This document shows positions 33,219 to 50,301 of a DNA stretch of 64,000 nt, one piece after another; position 1 is the stretch's first letter; every line of letters starts with the position of its first letter. Origin of the DNA: Paulinella micropora (Eukaryota > Cercozoa > Imbricatea > Euglyphida). The stretch lies in NCBI GenBank assembly GCA_009731375.1, contig BJOX01000031.1, forward strand, positions 579,744-643,743. The letters run 5' to 3'. The notes under the pieces were generated by a model that saw nothing but the letters and a program-made list of their open reading frames with translations, was not told the origin of the DNA and ran no database searches. The position numbers were made by a program, and so were the translations under genes.

Positions 33219-33616
33219 ATACGAGAATATGACAGGGGATCGCCCGTCTATAGGTAGTCTAGCTAGTACTAGTAGTATAGAAATAGACTATTAGCTGGAT
33301 TAGAAAAAAACACACAAGGGAATCTCCAGTCGTAAAGCGTTTTTTATTTTTACCACTACAGACTAGGGAAAGTTTCAAAACTTTTTTATAACAGTGCGGT
33401 CCGTTTTTTCCAAGTGGAATTCATAGTGAAAAAAAGGTTGCGTTTCTGCAAAAAAGACAGGCCGGCCCGTCCAAAAAGGTTATTTCCGCAACAAAAAAGA
33501 CAGGCCGGCCCGTCTAAAATATTCTTTCCGTGATCTTTCAGGCCGGCCCCGCCGCTAAAAAAGTGGTTAGATTTCCGTGAAGTGATGACACACTTTGTTA
33601 TGATATAATTTTAGAA
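33219..33616. other. Unique island inside the ATATT field with repeated GGCCGGCC
   Basis: A 400-bp island separates the two ATATT blocks. The motif GACAGGCCGGCCCGTC follows an A run twice (about 33456 and 33500), and a third CAGGCCGGCCC lies at 33540. No gene seen. Confidence 0.5.
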
Positions 33617-35132
33617 ATATTATATTATATTATATTATATTATATTATATTATATTATATTATATTATATTTATTATATTATATTTATAATATTATATTA
33701 TATTATATTATATTATATTATATTATATTATATTATATTATATTATATTATATTATATTATATTATATTGTATTATATCATATTATATTAATATTATTAA
33801 TATTATATTAAATATATTATATTGTATTATATTATGTTGTATTATATTATATTATATTTATTATATTATATTATATTATATTATATTATATTATATTATA
33901 TTATATTATATTATATCATATTATATTATATTATATTATGTTATATTATATTGTATTGTATTGTATTGTAATGTATTGTTTTGTATTGTATTGTATTATA
34001 TTATATTATATTATATTATATTATATTATATTATATTATATTATATTATATTATATTAATATTAATATTATATTACATTATATTATATTGATGCTATATT
34101 GTAATATATTGTATTATATTATATTATATTATATTATATTATATCATTATATTATATTATATCATTATATTATATTATATTATATTATATTATATTATAT
34201 TATATTATATTATATTATATTATATTATATTATATTATATTATATTATATTGTATTATATTATATTATATTATATTATATTATATTATATCATATCATAT
34301 CATATCATATCATATTATATTATATTGTATTGTATTGTATTGTATTGTATTATATTATATTATATTTTTTTATATTATATTATATTATATTATATTATAT
34401 TATATTATATTATATTATATTGTACTATATTATATTACTGTATTGTATTGTATTATATTATATATCATATCATATCGTATCATATCATATCATATCATAT
34501 CATATCATATCGCATCATATCATATCCTATCATATCCTATCATATCCTATCATATTGTATTATATTATAGTATTATATTATATTATATTATATTATATTA
34601 TATTATATTATATTATATTATATTATATTATATTATATTATATTATATTATATTATATTATATTATATTATATTATATTACATTATATTATATTATATTA
34701 TATTATATTATATTATATTATATTATATTATATTATATTATATTATATTACATTATATTATATTATGTTATATTATGTTATATTATATTATATTATATTA
34801 TATTATATTATATTAATAATTATATTATTTTATATTAAATATTATATTATATTATTACATTATATTCTATTCCATTGTATTCTATTCCATTGTATTGTAT
34901 TGTATTGTATTATATTATATTATATTATATTATATTATATTATATTATATTATATTATAATATTATATTATATTGTATTGTATTATATTATATTATATAT
35001 TATATTATATTATGTTATGTTATGTTATATTATGTTATATTATATTATATTATATTATATTATATTATATTATATTATATTATATTATATTATATTATAT
35101 TATATTATATTATATTATATTATTATTATATT
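33617..35132. repeat. (ATATT)n pentanucleotide field, block 2
   Basis: About 1.5 kb of the same pentamer with local variant runs (ATATC near 34290 and 34470, GTATT near 33955 and 34330). All long frames in it are repeat artefacts. Confidence 0.9.
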
Positions 35133-35137
35133 ATGTT

Positions 35138-35201
<64 letters not shown>

Positions 35202-35348
35202 CAGTACTACCAGTACTACTAGTACTACTAGTAGTAATACTACTACTAAGCCTAGGCCTTCGATTTAATGAAGTTAAGTGTAACTTCTGATCATCCATAC
35301 AAAGCGTTAGCTCAGAGCTATTGATTTAACTAGATGGTGACCCTAACG

Positions 35349-35398
<50 letters not shown>

Positions 35399-35440
35399 GC
35401 TACTACTACTACTACTCTACTACTACTACTCACCTCCCCA
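35133..35440. repeat. (CTA)n arrays around a short unique stretch
   Basis: CTA units at about 35138-35235 and 35345-35430 flank about 100 bp of unique sequence. Confidence 0.8.
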
Positions 35441-36000
35441 CTTTCTCCCTGTAGTCTGCTATCTTCTCTTTGTTTGCCCTTGTTTTTACACATGTTCGCC
35501 TACTTACATGCGTCCTTTTTAGCTCTACGAAAAGCAAGCGGTAGAGGCGCACGCCACAGCACATCATATGGGAAGAGCTGTTGTCTTAGATTGTACTGCA
35601 CGACATTACATATTGTACATATAATATCTATGTCTGTGTATTTATTTAGCAGGAAGGCCGAGGAGGCAAGCGAGCCTAGAGGCTATGCATGTATGTATGT
35701 GTATGTATGTATGTATGTGTGTATGTATGTATGTATGTATGTATGTATGTGTATGTAAGTAAGTAAGTAAGTAAGTAAGTATGTATGTATGTATTTATGT
35801 ATGTATGCATGTATGTATGTATGTATGTATGTGTATGTATGTATGTGTATGTATGTATGTGTATGTATGTATGCATGTATGTATGTATGTATGTATGTTG
35901 TATGTATGTATCTTAGTGTATGATATGTATGACTATGCCTGTGTGTGTATGTAGAATAACGGAAAAGGCTCGTGTGCTGAATTAAGAGCCTAGGTCGACA
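35441..36000. repeat. (ATGT)n array with flanks
   Basis: ATGT/AAGT units at about 35690-35910. The preceding unique stretch (35441-35689) ends in a short AGGCCGAGGAGGCAAGCGAG segment that resembles a stretch near 63150. No exon could be supported. Confidence 0.7.
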
Positions 36001-36017
36001 TGCACTCCGCGGTCTAT

Positions 36018-36065
<48 letters not shown>

Positions 36066-36197
36066 TCCTTCCTTCCTTCCTCCCTTCCTTCCTTCATACA
36101 TACATACATACATACATACACATCTAACTGCGTGTGTGTGTGTGTGTATGTGTGTGAGAGAGAGAGAGAGAGAGAGATAGATAGATAGATAGATAGG

Positions 36198-36234
<37 letters not shown>

Positions 36235-36326
36235 GGAGAGATAGAGAGATAGAGAGATAGAGAGATAGAGAGATAGAGAGATAGAGAGATAGAGATAGAG
36301 ATAGAGATAGACAGATAGATAGAGAG

Positions 36327-36357
<31 letters not shown>

Positions 36358-36492
36358 GAGAGAGATAGATAGAGAGAGATAGAGAGATAGAGAGAGAGAT
36401 AGAGAGATAGAGAGATAGAGAGATAGAGAGATAGAGACATAGAGAGATAGAGAGATAGAGAGATAGAGAGATAGAGAGATAGAGAGATAGAG

Positions 36493-36566
<74 letters not shown>

Positions 36567-36570
36567 GAAA

Positions 36571-36603
<33 letters not shown>

Positions 36604-36733
36604 AAAAGAAAGAAAGGAAGAAAGGAAGAAAGAAAGAAAGAAATAAAGAAATAAAGAAGGAAGGAAGGAAGGAAGGAAGGAAAGAAGGATGTATGTATGT
36701 ATGTATGTATGTATGTATGTATGTGTTGTTCAG
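36001..36733. repeat. TTCT, GATA/GAGATA, GA and GAAA arrays upstream of the split gene
   Basis: (TTCT)n, then (GATA)n passing into (GAGATA)n, (GA)n and (GGAA)n, then (ATGT)n directly before the first exon I can see. This may be a 5' intron of the split gene. Confidence 0.8.
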
Positions 36734-36856
36734 ATGAGGCTGGCCCGGTCGGGGCGGCACACGGCTGGATTGTGCCGGCCGTTACCGCCGGGCCTGCTCC
36801 TCGCTCCACCGTTACACATGGCGCATGCCCGGACCATCATGGACTTGTCCCTTCCC
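36734..36856 (+). CDS. Split gene exon E1: presequence-like N-terminus
   Basis: Acceptor TTGTTCAG and donor GTCAGT. Read in phase 0 (123 nt, 41 codons), it begins with ATG: MRLARSGRHTAGLCRPLPPG, Arg-rich and acid-free, as in mitochondrial presequences, and ends TIMDLSLP. This phase joins exactly to the membrane exon. Another phase is also open, so the first exon call is provisional. Confidence 0.45.
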
Positions 36857-38254
36857 GTCAGTTTCCTATTGAATCTATCGAATCTGTCGAATCTATCGAA
36901 TCTATCGAATCTATCTAATGTAGCTTATCCTTTTATCTAATCTATCCATCTAATCTATCTATCTAATCTATCTATCTAATCTATCTATCTAATCTATCTA
37001 ATCTATCTATCTAAATCTATCTATCTAATCTATCTATCTAATCTATCTATCTAATCTATCTATCTAATCTATCTATCTAATCTATCTATCTAATCTATCT
37101 ATCTAATCTATCTATCTAATCTATCTATCTAATCTATCTATCTAATCTATCTATCTAATCTATCTATCTAATCTATCTATCTAATCTATCTATCTAATCT
37201 ATCTATCTAATCTATCTATCTAATCTATCTATCTAATCTATCTATCTAATCTATCTATCTAATCTATCTAATCTATCTATCGAATCTATCTATCGAATCT
37301 ATCTATCGAATCTATCTATCTAATCTATCTATCTAATCTATCTATCTAATCTATCTATCTAATCTATCTATCTAATCTATCTATCTAATCTATCTATCTA
37401 TCTAATCTATCTAATCTATCTAATCTATCTATCTAATCTATCTATCTAATCCTAATCTATCTAATCCTAATCTATCTAATCAATCTATCTAAACTAATCT
37501 ATCTAATCTAATCTATCTATCTAATCTATCTTTCTAATCTATCTATCTAATCTAATCTATCTATCTAATGTACCTATCTCAGATCAACTTCTCCACTCCG
37601 CGCTTCTGATGCTTTTTTGTTCTTGTTGATGGTTTTTCTTCCTTGTCCCCAGGGCTTTTTATGGAAGAGTCTCATCTCACATCACATCTCACATCACATC
37701 TCACATCACATCTCACATCACATCTCACATCACATCTCACATCACATCTCACATCACATCTCACATCACATCTCACATCACATCTCACATCACATCTCAC
37801 ATCACATCTCACATCACATCTCACATCACATCTCACATCACATCTCACATCACATCTCACATCACATCTCACATCACATCTCACATCACATCTCACATCA
37901 CATCTCACATCACATCTCACATCACATCTCACATCACATCTCACATCACATCTCACATCACATCTCACATCACATCTCACATCACATCTCACATCACATC
38001 TCACATCACATCTCACATCACATCTCACATCACATCTCACATCACATCTCACATCACATCTCACATCACATCTCACATCACATCTCACATCACATCTCAC
38101 ATCACATCTCACATCACATCTCACATCACATCTCACATCACCATCTCACATCACCATCTCACATCACATCTCACATCACATCTCACATCACATCTCACAT
38201 CACATCTCACATCACATCTCACACATCACCTCACACATCACATCTTACATCCAG
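36857..38254 (+). repeat. Intron 1: 13-bp (CTATCTATCTAAT)n array and 10-bp (CATCTCACAT)n satellite
   Basis: The 13-mer array runs about 36880-37570. At 37653 there is a partial copy of the next exon's start with acceptor (CCCCAG, then coding GFLWKSLI). It breaks off into about 57 copies of CATCTCACAT (37672-38245) before the real exon. Confidence 0.85.
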
Positions 38255-38397
38255 GCCTTCTTGTGGAAGAGTCTCATCCTCTTTGGCTTGGCGGGGTCGT
38301 ATTTCGTCTATCAAGTCTATCGACGTTCTGGCTATCGGCAGTGTAAAAGTATGCGCGAAGCTTGGGCGCGACGACCACCGAAAATGCTGCCACAACT
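38255..38397 (+). CDS. Split gene exon E2: membrane helix
   Basis: Acceptor CATCCAG, donor GTATGT, 143 nt, phase 0 to 2. It encodes AFLWKSLILFGLAGSYFVYQ, a single membrane helix followed by a basic segment (VYRRSGYRQCKSMREAWARR). The last two bases (CT) are completed by the first base of E3 to Leu. Confidence 0.7.
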
Positions 38398-38894
<497 letters not shown>

Positions 38895-39012
38895 CTATTG
38901 TGAACGCCCTATCGAGGAAGGAGCCTTGCGAGCTTACTTAAAGAACATGCCAGGGATGCCTACGGTGATTGTAGGCCCTCAAGGCTGTGGTAAAGACAAC
39001 CTCGTGCTCTCG
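38895..39012 (+). CDS. Split gene exon E3: P-loop
   Basis: Acceptor TTGCAG, donor GTCAGA, 118 nt (1 + 39 codons). It encodes YCERPIEEGALRAYLKNMPG and then the nucleotide-binding loop VIVGPQGCGKDNLVLS. The residue after the P-loop Lys is Asp instead of Ser/Thr. It joins in phase to E4. Confidence 0.7.
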
Positions 39013-39223
39013 GTCAGAGCACATCTCACTTCACATCTCACATCACCATCTCACATCACATCTCACATCACCATCTCACATCACATCACCATCTCACATC
39101 ACCATCTCATATCACCATCTCACATCACATCTCACATCATATCTCATATCACATGCACATCTACACCACATCACATCTCACATCACATCATTTCACATCA
39201 CATCTCACATCACATCATGTCAG
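39013..39223 (+). repeat. Intron 3: degenerate CATCTCACAT repeat
   Basis: About 200 bp of the same 10-bp unit as in intron 1, more degenerate and mixed with CATCACCATC units. It ends ATGTCAG. Confidence 0.8.
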
Positions 39224-39409
39224 GTGTTAAAGAACGTGAAGCTAGTGAACCGTCTGGACCTCCGAGAAAGGGCCATCACGGATGTAGAGGAGTTCTCGTA
39301 CTACTTTGCCGACAAAATGGGTTTTGAGATGCCTGCATATGATTTCCTATCTCGTTGGCTGTTGAGTGAGCGCTCTGAAGACCAGGCTGCACTACCCCCC
39401 AAAGAACTC
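39224..39409 (+). CDS. Split gene exon E4: segment after the P-loop
   Basis: Acceptor ATGTCAG, donor GTATCT, 186 nt, 62 codons, phase 0 to 0; the largest exon. It encodes VLKNVKLVNRLDLRERAITD, the expected second strand and acidic turn of the nucleotide-binding fold, then EEFSYYFADKMGFEMPAYDF and a Ser/Glu-rich end. Confidence 0.75.
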
Positions 39410-39410
39410 G

Positions 39411-39568
<158 letters not shown>

Positions 39569-40180
39569 TATATTATGTATACTTCCCTTTCCTTTCCTTT
39601 CCTTTCCTTTCCTTTCCTCTCCTTTCCTCTCCTCCCTTCCTTTCCTTTCCTTTCCTTTCCTTTCCTCTCCTCTCCTCTCCTCTCCGCTTCTCTCCTTTCC
39701 TTTCCTTTCCTTTCCTTTCCTTTCCTTTCCTCTCCTCTCCTCTCCTCTCCTCTCCTCTCCTTTCCTTTCCTTTCCTTTTCTTTCCTTTCCTTTCTGGTCT
39801 CTCTCTCTGTTTTTTTTTTCATGCAAGAGAAGTTTCTAGCTTCTTCGCCCNNNNNNNNNNNNNNNNNNNNNNNNNNNNNNNNNNNNNNNNNNNNNCCCCC
39901 CCCCCCCCCCCCCCTCTCTAGTTTTGATGGCTGATACATCTGCAGTGCTTCACTTGAAAATTTCTCATCGAGGGCTTTTTTCCATGATCTATGACACATA
40001 TTATCACACAAGTAAACATTTTCTCTGCTGTGCCATGTTAGGACAGCCTTTTTTTTTACCTGCGCCAAACATGCCTCGAGATGAAAAATCAAGGGTAATA
40101 ATACGTACGCGCACAAGGGAAGGATGGTGATGATGACGATGATGATGATGATAATGATAATGATAATGATGATGATAATG

Positions 40181-40226
<46 letters not shown>

Positions 40227-40285
40227 TAATAATAATAATAATAATAATAATGATAATAATAAAATAATTCATAATGATGATGATG

Positions 40286-40342
<57 letters not shown>

Positions 40343-40607
40343 GTGCTTCTCTGTCAATGGCTGATGCATTTCTGCACATGCGCCTCCATCGTCTCACCCG
40401 TGAGGGGAGTACGAAGAATTGACGATAAGCTCTAATGACACCCCCGCAAGGGCAGTTCCAACACTTCCAGACGGGCCGGTATGTTCAATGAAAATACTGG
40501 TCCAGACGGATCGGATGTTCAATGAAAATACTGGTGGCACCGACGGGAATCGAACTGGCGACAGGGCCCAGATGGTAGAACTTGACCACTGGGCTATCAT
40601 GGTGTCC
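40343..40607 (-). mobile_element. tRNA-derived SINE, copy 1
   Basis: The minus-strand head (40607 down to 40533) is tRNA-like: GGACACC start, A-box-like TAGCCCAGTGGTCAAG, B-box-like AGTTCGATTCC, GGTGCCACC end. A body with a duplicated ACCAGTATTTTCATTGAACA segment follows, then a 3' end GCCATTGACAGAGAAGCAC and a tail of (ATT)n. 265 bp. Confidence 0.7.
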
Positions 40608-40650
<43 letters not shown>

Positions 40651-41176
40651 GTATTCATATTGTAGTATTGTATTTATCTGTCATGGCCGAGCCCAAGGCC
40701 ATGCGCCTCCATCCTTCGACCCAACAGTCGCAACAGTGAATGCTGGGGGAAGAGAGACTCTAACCATCCCTGACTAGCTACCCGCTCGGCGTGTCGGATA
40801 TGCAGGGAATCAACTGCAAATGATTGATGTTCCCTATGCGAGAGTTCCACAAGACTGAGTATTGGTCGAATGGAGGTACTCAAGGGGGGTAGCAGACATT
40901 TTAGGCGGTCTGCTAGCGCACCAAGACGTTTTGCGGTATGTGTCTGGGACGCCTCGAAACCCGTCACCACCCCTAGATCGCGGAATGTACCCCTTTGATT
41001 CCACGTGGTGTATGTCTTATACAAAACAACACAACGACATAGCCTCGGAACCCACAACGACATAGCCTCGTAACCATCACAACGACATAGCCTCGGAACC
41101 AGTGGGAAGAGGCCCAACCACCTCCTCTTCCCGTGGGGTGCCATACTGTACACCCATATATAATAATAATAATAAC

Positions 41177-41513
<337 letters not shown>

Positions 41514-41632
41514 GTGTATCTCCTGCCAATTGCTGAGCCAAAAGGCCATGTGCATCCAGTCCTCCATTCCATAAGGAAAGTCTCCACACCAATCGGTGGA
41601 ATAAAGGAAGTGACGGCATAGAACATTACTCT
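41514..41632 (-). mobile_element. Second AAT-tailed repeat family, copy 2, cut by gap
   Basis: Identical or nearly so to the 3' part of the copy at 41217-41389 until the N gap begins at 41633. The gap probably reflects assembly failure on the repeat. Confidence 0.55.
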
Positions 41633-41800
41633 NNNNNNNNNNNNNNNNNNNNNNNNNNNNNNNNNNNNNNNNNNNNNNNNNNNNNNNNNNNNNNNNNNNN
41701 NNNNNNNNNNNNNNNNNNNNNNNNNNNNNNNNNNNNNNNNNNNNNNNNNNNNNNNNNNNNNNNNNNNNNNNTAATAATAATAAAAATAATAATAATAATA

Positions 41801-41928
41801 GTGCTTCTCTGTCAATGGCTGATGCATTTCTGCACATGCGCCTCCATCGTCTCACCCGTGAGGGGAGTACGAAGAATTGACGATAGGCTGTAATGACACC
41901 CCCGCAAGGGCAGTTCCAACACTTCCAG
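41801..41928 (-). mobile_element. tRNA-derived SINE, 5'-truncated copy 2
   Basis: Only the 3' part of the SINE body is present, nearly identical to copies 1 and 3, with an (ATT)n tail. Truncation falls at the CTGGAAGTGTTGGAACTGCC region, next to another AAT array. Confidence 0.7.
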
Positions 41929-41950
41929 AAATAATAATAATAATAACAGC

Positions 41951-41990
<40 letters not shown>

Positions 41991-42256
41991 GTGCTTCTCT
42001 GTCAATGGCTGATGCATTTCTGCACATGCGCCTCCATCGTCTCACCCGTGAGGGGAGTACGAAGAATTGACGATAAGCTCTAATGACACCCCCGCAAGGG
42101 CAGTTCCAACACTTCCAGACGGACCGGTATGTTCAATCAAAATACTGGTCCAGACGGAGCGGTATGTTCAATGAAAATACTGGTGGCACCGACGGGAATC
42201 GAACTGACGACAGGGCCCAGATGGTAGAACTTGACCACTGGGCTATCACGGTGTCC
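41991..42256 (-). mobile_element. tRNA-derived SINE, copy 3
   Basis: Full-length copy (266 bp) with tRNA-like head at 42256-42182 and (ATT)n tail. Very similar to copy 1, suggesting recent activity. Confidence 0.7.
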
Positions 42257-42318
<62 letters not shown>

Positions 42319-42333
42319 GTAATAGTAATAATA

Positions 42334-42380
<47 letters not shown>

Positions 42381-42549
42381 CATCATCATCATCATCATCA
42401 TCATTCATCATCATTCATCATCATCATCCAGTATATCATTATGGTCAGGTGGAAGGATGGCATTCCTGTAATTCACATTAGTGGTAATTGCTCTTAAATC
42501 CATGCATCCATCCATCCATCCATCCATCCATCCATCCATCCATCCATCC

Positions 42550-42593
<44 letters not shown>

Positions 42594-42594
42594 G

Positions 42595-42646
<52 letters not shown>

Positions 42647-42659
42647 CATCTATCTATCC

Positions 42660-42692
<33 letters not shown>

Positions 42693-42707
42693 CTACCTAT
42701 CTTCTAC

Positions 42708-42751
<44 letters not shown>

Positions 42752-42752
42752 A

Positions 42753-42815
<63 letters not shown>

Positions 42816-42827
42816 ATCTATCTATCG

Positions 42828-42892
<65 letters not shown>

Positions 42893-42921
42893 CTACCTAT
42901 CTTCTATCTACCTACCTATCG

Positions 42922-42967
<46 letters not shown>

Positions 42968-42984
42968 ATCTATCTATCTATCTA

Positions 42985-43022
<38 letters not shown>

Positions 43023-43030
43023 CTACCTAC

Positions 43031-43068
<38 letters not shown>

Positions 43069-43099
43069 CTCTATCTATCTCTCTATCTCTCTCTCTCTA

Positions 43100-43147
<48 letters not shown>

Positions 43148-43156
43148 TTATGTAAG

Positions 43157-43203
43157 GTATGGACAATCTTCTTGCAAATTTGCGGAGCAAGCAGGAAATT
43201 GCG
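43157..43203 (+). CDS. Split gene exon E5
   Basis: Acceptor ATGTAAG, donor GTATGT, 47 nt. Read to end in phase 0 it gives [15 protein letters not shown] after two leading bases. The start phase does not match the end of E4, so an exon is missing or the acceptor differs. Confidence 0.5.
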
Positions 43204-43388
43204 GTATGTATGTATGTATGTATGTATGTATGTTTGTATGCATGTATGCATGTATGCATGTATGCATGTATGCATGTATGTATGTATGTATGTATGTATG
43301 TATGTCTGTAGTTATGTATGCATGCATGCATGCATGTATGTATGTATGTATGTATGTATGTATGTATGTATTTATGTGTGTGTGTGTG

Positions 43389-43422
<34 letters not shown>

Positions 43423-43742
43423 TGCATGCATGCATGCATGCATGTATGTATGAGTATGTATGTATGTATGTATGTATGTATGTATGTATGTATGCATATA
43501 TGTATGTATGTATGTATGTGTGTGTGTGTTTATGTATGTATGTATGTATGTATGTATGTATGTATGCATGCATGCATGTATGTATGTATGCATGTATGCA
43601 TGTATGCATGTATGCATGTATGCATGTATGCATGTATGCATTACTTATTATATGCATTATGTATGTATGTGTGCATTATGCATGTATGTATGCATTATGT
43701 ATGTATGTATGTATGCATGTATGCATGTATGTATGTATGTAG
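43204..43742 (+). repeat. Intron 5: (ATGT)n / (ATGC)n array
   Basis: The donor GTATGT is itself the first unit of the ATGT array. It ends TATGTAG. Confidence 0.85.
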
Positions 43743-43823
43743 ACTCTGGAAGAACAGCTTAGTGGTGCGCCGCACTACACCAAGACCTCTGTACTCTCGA
43801 AATTTCTCGACTTCTCTCTTTCA
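43743..43823 (+). CDS. Split gene exon E6
   Basis: Acceptor ATGTAG, donor GTACGTAAG, 81 nt, 27 codons, phase 0 to 0: TLEEQLSGAPHYTKTSVLSK then FLDFSLS. Four partial copies of its 3' half lie in the following intron. Confidence 0.65.
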
Positions 43824-44362
<539 letters not shown>

Positions 44363-44445
44363 GTGACAGAGGAAAAGTTGTGCCACATCATTATCACATG
44401 CGAGAACACCTTCTCACGCCTCGTCCTGGACGCGCACCCTGCATG
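44363..44445 (+). CDS. Split gene exon E7: sensor-like strand
   Basis: Acceptor CTTTGCAG, donor GTATGT, 83 nt, phase 0 to 2: VTEEKLCHIIITCENTFSRL then VLDAHPA. The hydrophobic strand CHIIIT fits the sensor strand of a P-loop ATPase. The final TG plus G of E8 makes Trp. Confidence 0.7.
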
Positions 44446-44901
44446 GTATGTTATGTATGTATGTTATATATATATGTCATGTACATGATGTGTATGCTAA
44501 ATATGTATGTTATGTATGTATGTATGTACGTATGTATGCATGTATGTATGTATGTATGTATGTCTTCTCACGCCTCGTCCTGGACGCACACCCTGCATGT
44601 TATGTTATGTATGTATGTTATCTATTATGTCATGTACATGATGATGCTATATATGTATGTTATGTATGTATGTATGTTTGCATGTATGTACGTATGTATG
44701 TATGTATGTATGCATGTATCAGCAGAAGCAGAAGCAGAAGCAGAAGAAGCAGAAGCAGAAGAAGCAGAAGCAGAAGAAGCAGAAGCAGAAGAAGCAGAAG
44801 CAGAAGAAGCAGAAGCAGAAGAAGCAGAAGAAGAAGAAGAAGAAGAAGAAGAAGAAGAAGAAGAAGAAGAAGAAGAAGAAGAAGAAGAAGAAGAAGAACA
44901 A

Positions 44902-44932
<31 letters not shown>

Positions 44933-45331
44933 CTCCTCCGTCTTAATATTACTACGCTTGAAGTCATACTTGGTTATACTTAAAAACTAGGAACGTCTCT
45001 AATCTATTTCTCTACATTCAGGCTATCTTCTCGCGAGATTTTGCAATTATATGATCCCAGTACACTTGAAATTATAGTTGGTTGTACTTAAGATTTAGGA
45101 ACGTCATTCATCTATGTCTCTTTTTCTCTTCATTCAGGTTATTTTCTCGCAAGATAATACTGTTAGATTATCCCCTTCATTCGTGTATTTCTATGTTTAG
45201 GTTCTCGCGAGATATATTTTGGAAGTTAGGTTATCCCCTTCATTCATTTATTTCTCTACGTTTAGGCTATCTTCTCGCGAGATAGATCAGTTAGATTATC
45301 CCTGTCATTCATTTATTTCTCTACATTTTAG
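44446..45331 (+). repeat. Intron 7: ATGT and GAAGCA/GAA arrays with copies of the E7 end and E8 start
   Basis: A copy of the E7 end (CTTCTCACGCCTCGTCCTGG) lies at about 44563 and leads again into ATGT. (CAGAAG)n and (GAA)n arrays run 44720-44900. Four decayed copies of the E8 start with acceptor lie at about 45018, 45138, 45200 and 45263. Confidence 0.8.
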
Positions 45332-45401
45332 GTTATCTTCTCGTGAGATCTTACAGTTAGATTACGCCAGGGAAGCTGTGATCGGCGAGTGGTTTGTGAA
45401 G
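45332..45401 (+). CDS. Split gene exon E8
   Basis: Acceptor TTTTAG, donor GTACAC, 70 nt (1 + 23 codons): LSSREILQLDYAREAVIGEW then FVK, joined in phase to E7 and E9. Confidence 0.7.
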
Positions 45402-48118
<2,717 letters not shown>

Positions 48119-48200
48119 GTGGTCAATCCTTACTTGCAATCTCTGGGACGTAAACCTGTGGATGAAGAGGAGGTGTCGTATCTCTACTCATGCCTAGGCG
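48119..48200 (+). CDS. Split gene exon E9 (best copy)
   Basis: Acceptor TGTTCCAG, donor GTAGCT, 82 nt (27 codons + 1): [20 protein letters not shown] then YLYSCLG. It is the only copy with both halves joined. At least five 5'-half copies lie upstream and nine 3'-half copies downstream; some of these could be used alternatively. Confidence 0.7.
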
Positions 48201-48296
48201 GTAGCTTCTCTATCTTATCTATCTATCTATCTATCTGTGGATGAAGAGGAGGTCTCCTATCTCCACTCATGCCTGGGAGATAGCTATCTATCTATT

Positions 48297-48381
<85 letters not shown>

Positions 48382-48428
48382 GTGGATGAAGAGGAGGTGT
48401 CCTATCTCTACTCATGCCTGGGCGGTAG

Positions 48429-48485
<57 letters not shown>

Positions 48486-48544
48486 GTAGGTTGGTAGGTT
48501 GGTAGATAGGTAGGTAGATAGATAGATAGATAGATAGATAGATG

Positions 48545-48577
<33 letters not shown>

Positions 48578-48645
48578 GTAGATAGGTAGGTAGGTAGGTA
48601 GGTAGATAGACAAACAGATAGATAGATAGAAAGAAAGAAAGAAAT

Positions 48646-48719
<74 letters not shown>

Positions 48720-48720
48720 G

Positions 48721-48766
<46 letters not shown>

Positions 48767-48896
48767 CCTGTGGATGAAGAGGAGATGTCCTATCTCTACT
48801 CATGCCTGGGCGGTAGCTTCTCTATCTTATCTATTTATCTAGCTATCTATCTGTGGATGAAGAGGAGGTGTCCTATCTCCACTCATGCCTGGGAGG

Positions 48897-48963
<67 letters not shown>

Positions 48964-48976
48964 AGTATTTATGTAC

Positions 48977-49062
<86 letters not shown>

Positions 49063-49109
49063 GTGGATGAAGAGGAGGTATCCTATCTCTACTCATGCCT
49101 GGCTGGTAG

Positions 49110-49194
<85 letters not shown>

Positions 49195-49203
49195 GTAGAT
49201 AGG

Positions 49204-49247
<44 letters not shown>

Positions 49248-49394
49248 CAGATAGATAGATAGATAGATGGATAGATGGATATATGGATAGATAGATAGAT
49301 AGATAGATAGGTAGGTAGGTAGGTAGGTAGGTAGGTAGATAGGTAGGTAGGTAGATAGACAAATAGATAGATAGATAGAAAGAAAGAAAGAAAT

Positions 49395-49474
<80 letters not shown>

Positions 49475-49592
49475 GTAAACCTGGATCCAGGTGGGGGAAA
49501 TGACAACCCAAAGAAAGACCGCAATTATCGGTCTGTTGAGGAAGTAGTGGACTTGGATGAAGAGGAGGTCTCTACTCATGCCTGGGCGGTAG

Positions 49593-49662
<70 letters not shown>

Positions 49663-49872
49663 CAGATAGATAGATAGGTAGGTAGGTAGATAGGTAGGTA
49701 GGTAGGTAGATAGATAGACAAATAGACAGAAAGAAAGAAAGAAATATAGAGAGATAGATAGATAGATAGACAGATTGATAGATTGATAGATAGACCTTTG
49801 GATGAAGAGGATGTCCTATCTATACTCATTCCTGGGCGGTGGCTATCTATCTATCCTGTCTTCTCTAGTTTG

Positions 49873-49960
<88 letters not shown>

Positions 49961-49961
49961 G

Positions 49962-50019
<58 letters not shown>

Positions 50020-50108
50020 ATATGAGGTGTCCTATCTATACTCATGCCTAGGCGGTCGCTATCTATCTATCCTGTCTTCTCTAGCTTATCTATCTATTTC
50101 TATCTATT

Positions 50109-50179
<71 letters not shown>

Positions 50180-50221
50180 ATCTGAGGAGGTGTCCTATCT
50201 ATACTCATGCCTGGGCGGTGG

Positions 50222-50301
<80 letters not shown>

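Noticed and set aside
32093-35290. Long open frames in the ATATT field (YYIILYYIILYY-type proteins)
   Set aside because: A 5-bp repeat without stop codons in some frames gives long frames by chance; no codon structure or conserved domain.
37672-38245. CRISPR-like array of short units
   Set aside because: The 10-bp units are contiguous with no spacers, and the genome is eukaryotic.
39900-40130. Minus-strand coding piece (CDNMCHRSWKKALDEKF)
   Set aside because: The frame is open for about 60 codons but is bounded by a gap and a repeat, and no start, end or family could be supported.
40533-40607. Functional tRNA gene
   Set aside because: The tRNA-like head is followed by a conserved SINE body and occurs again at 42182-42256; the acceptor stem pairs poorly.
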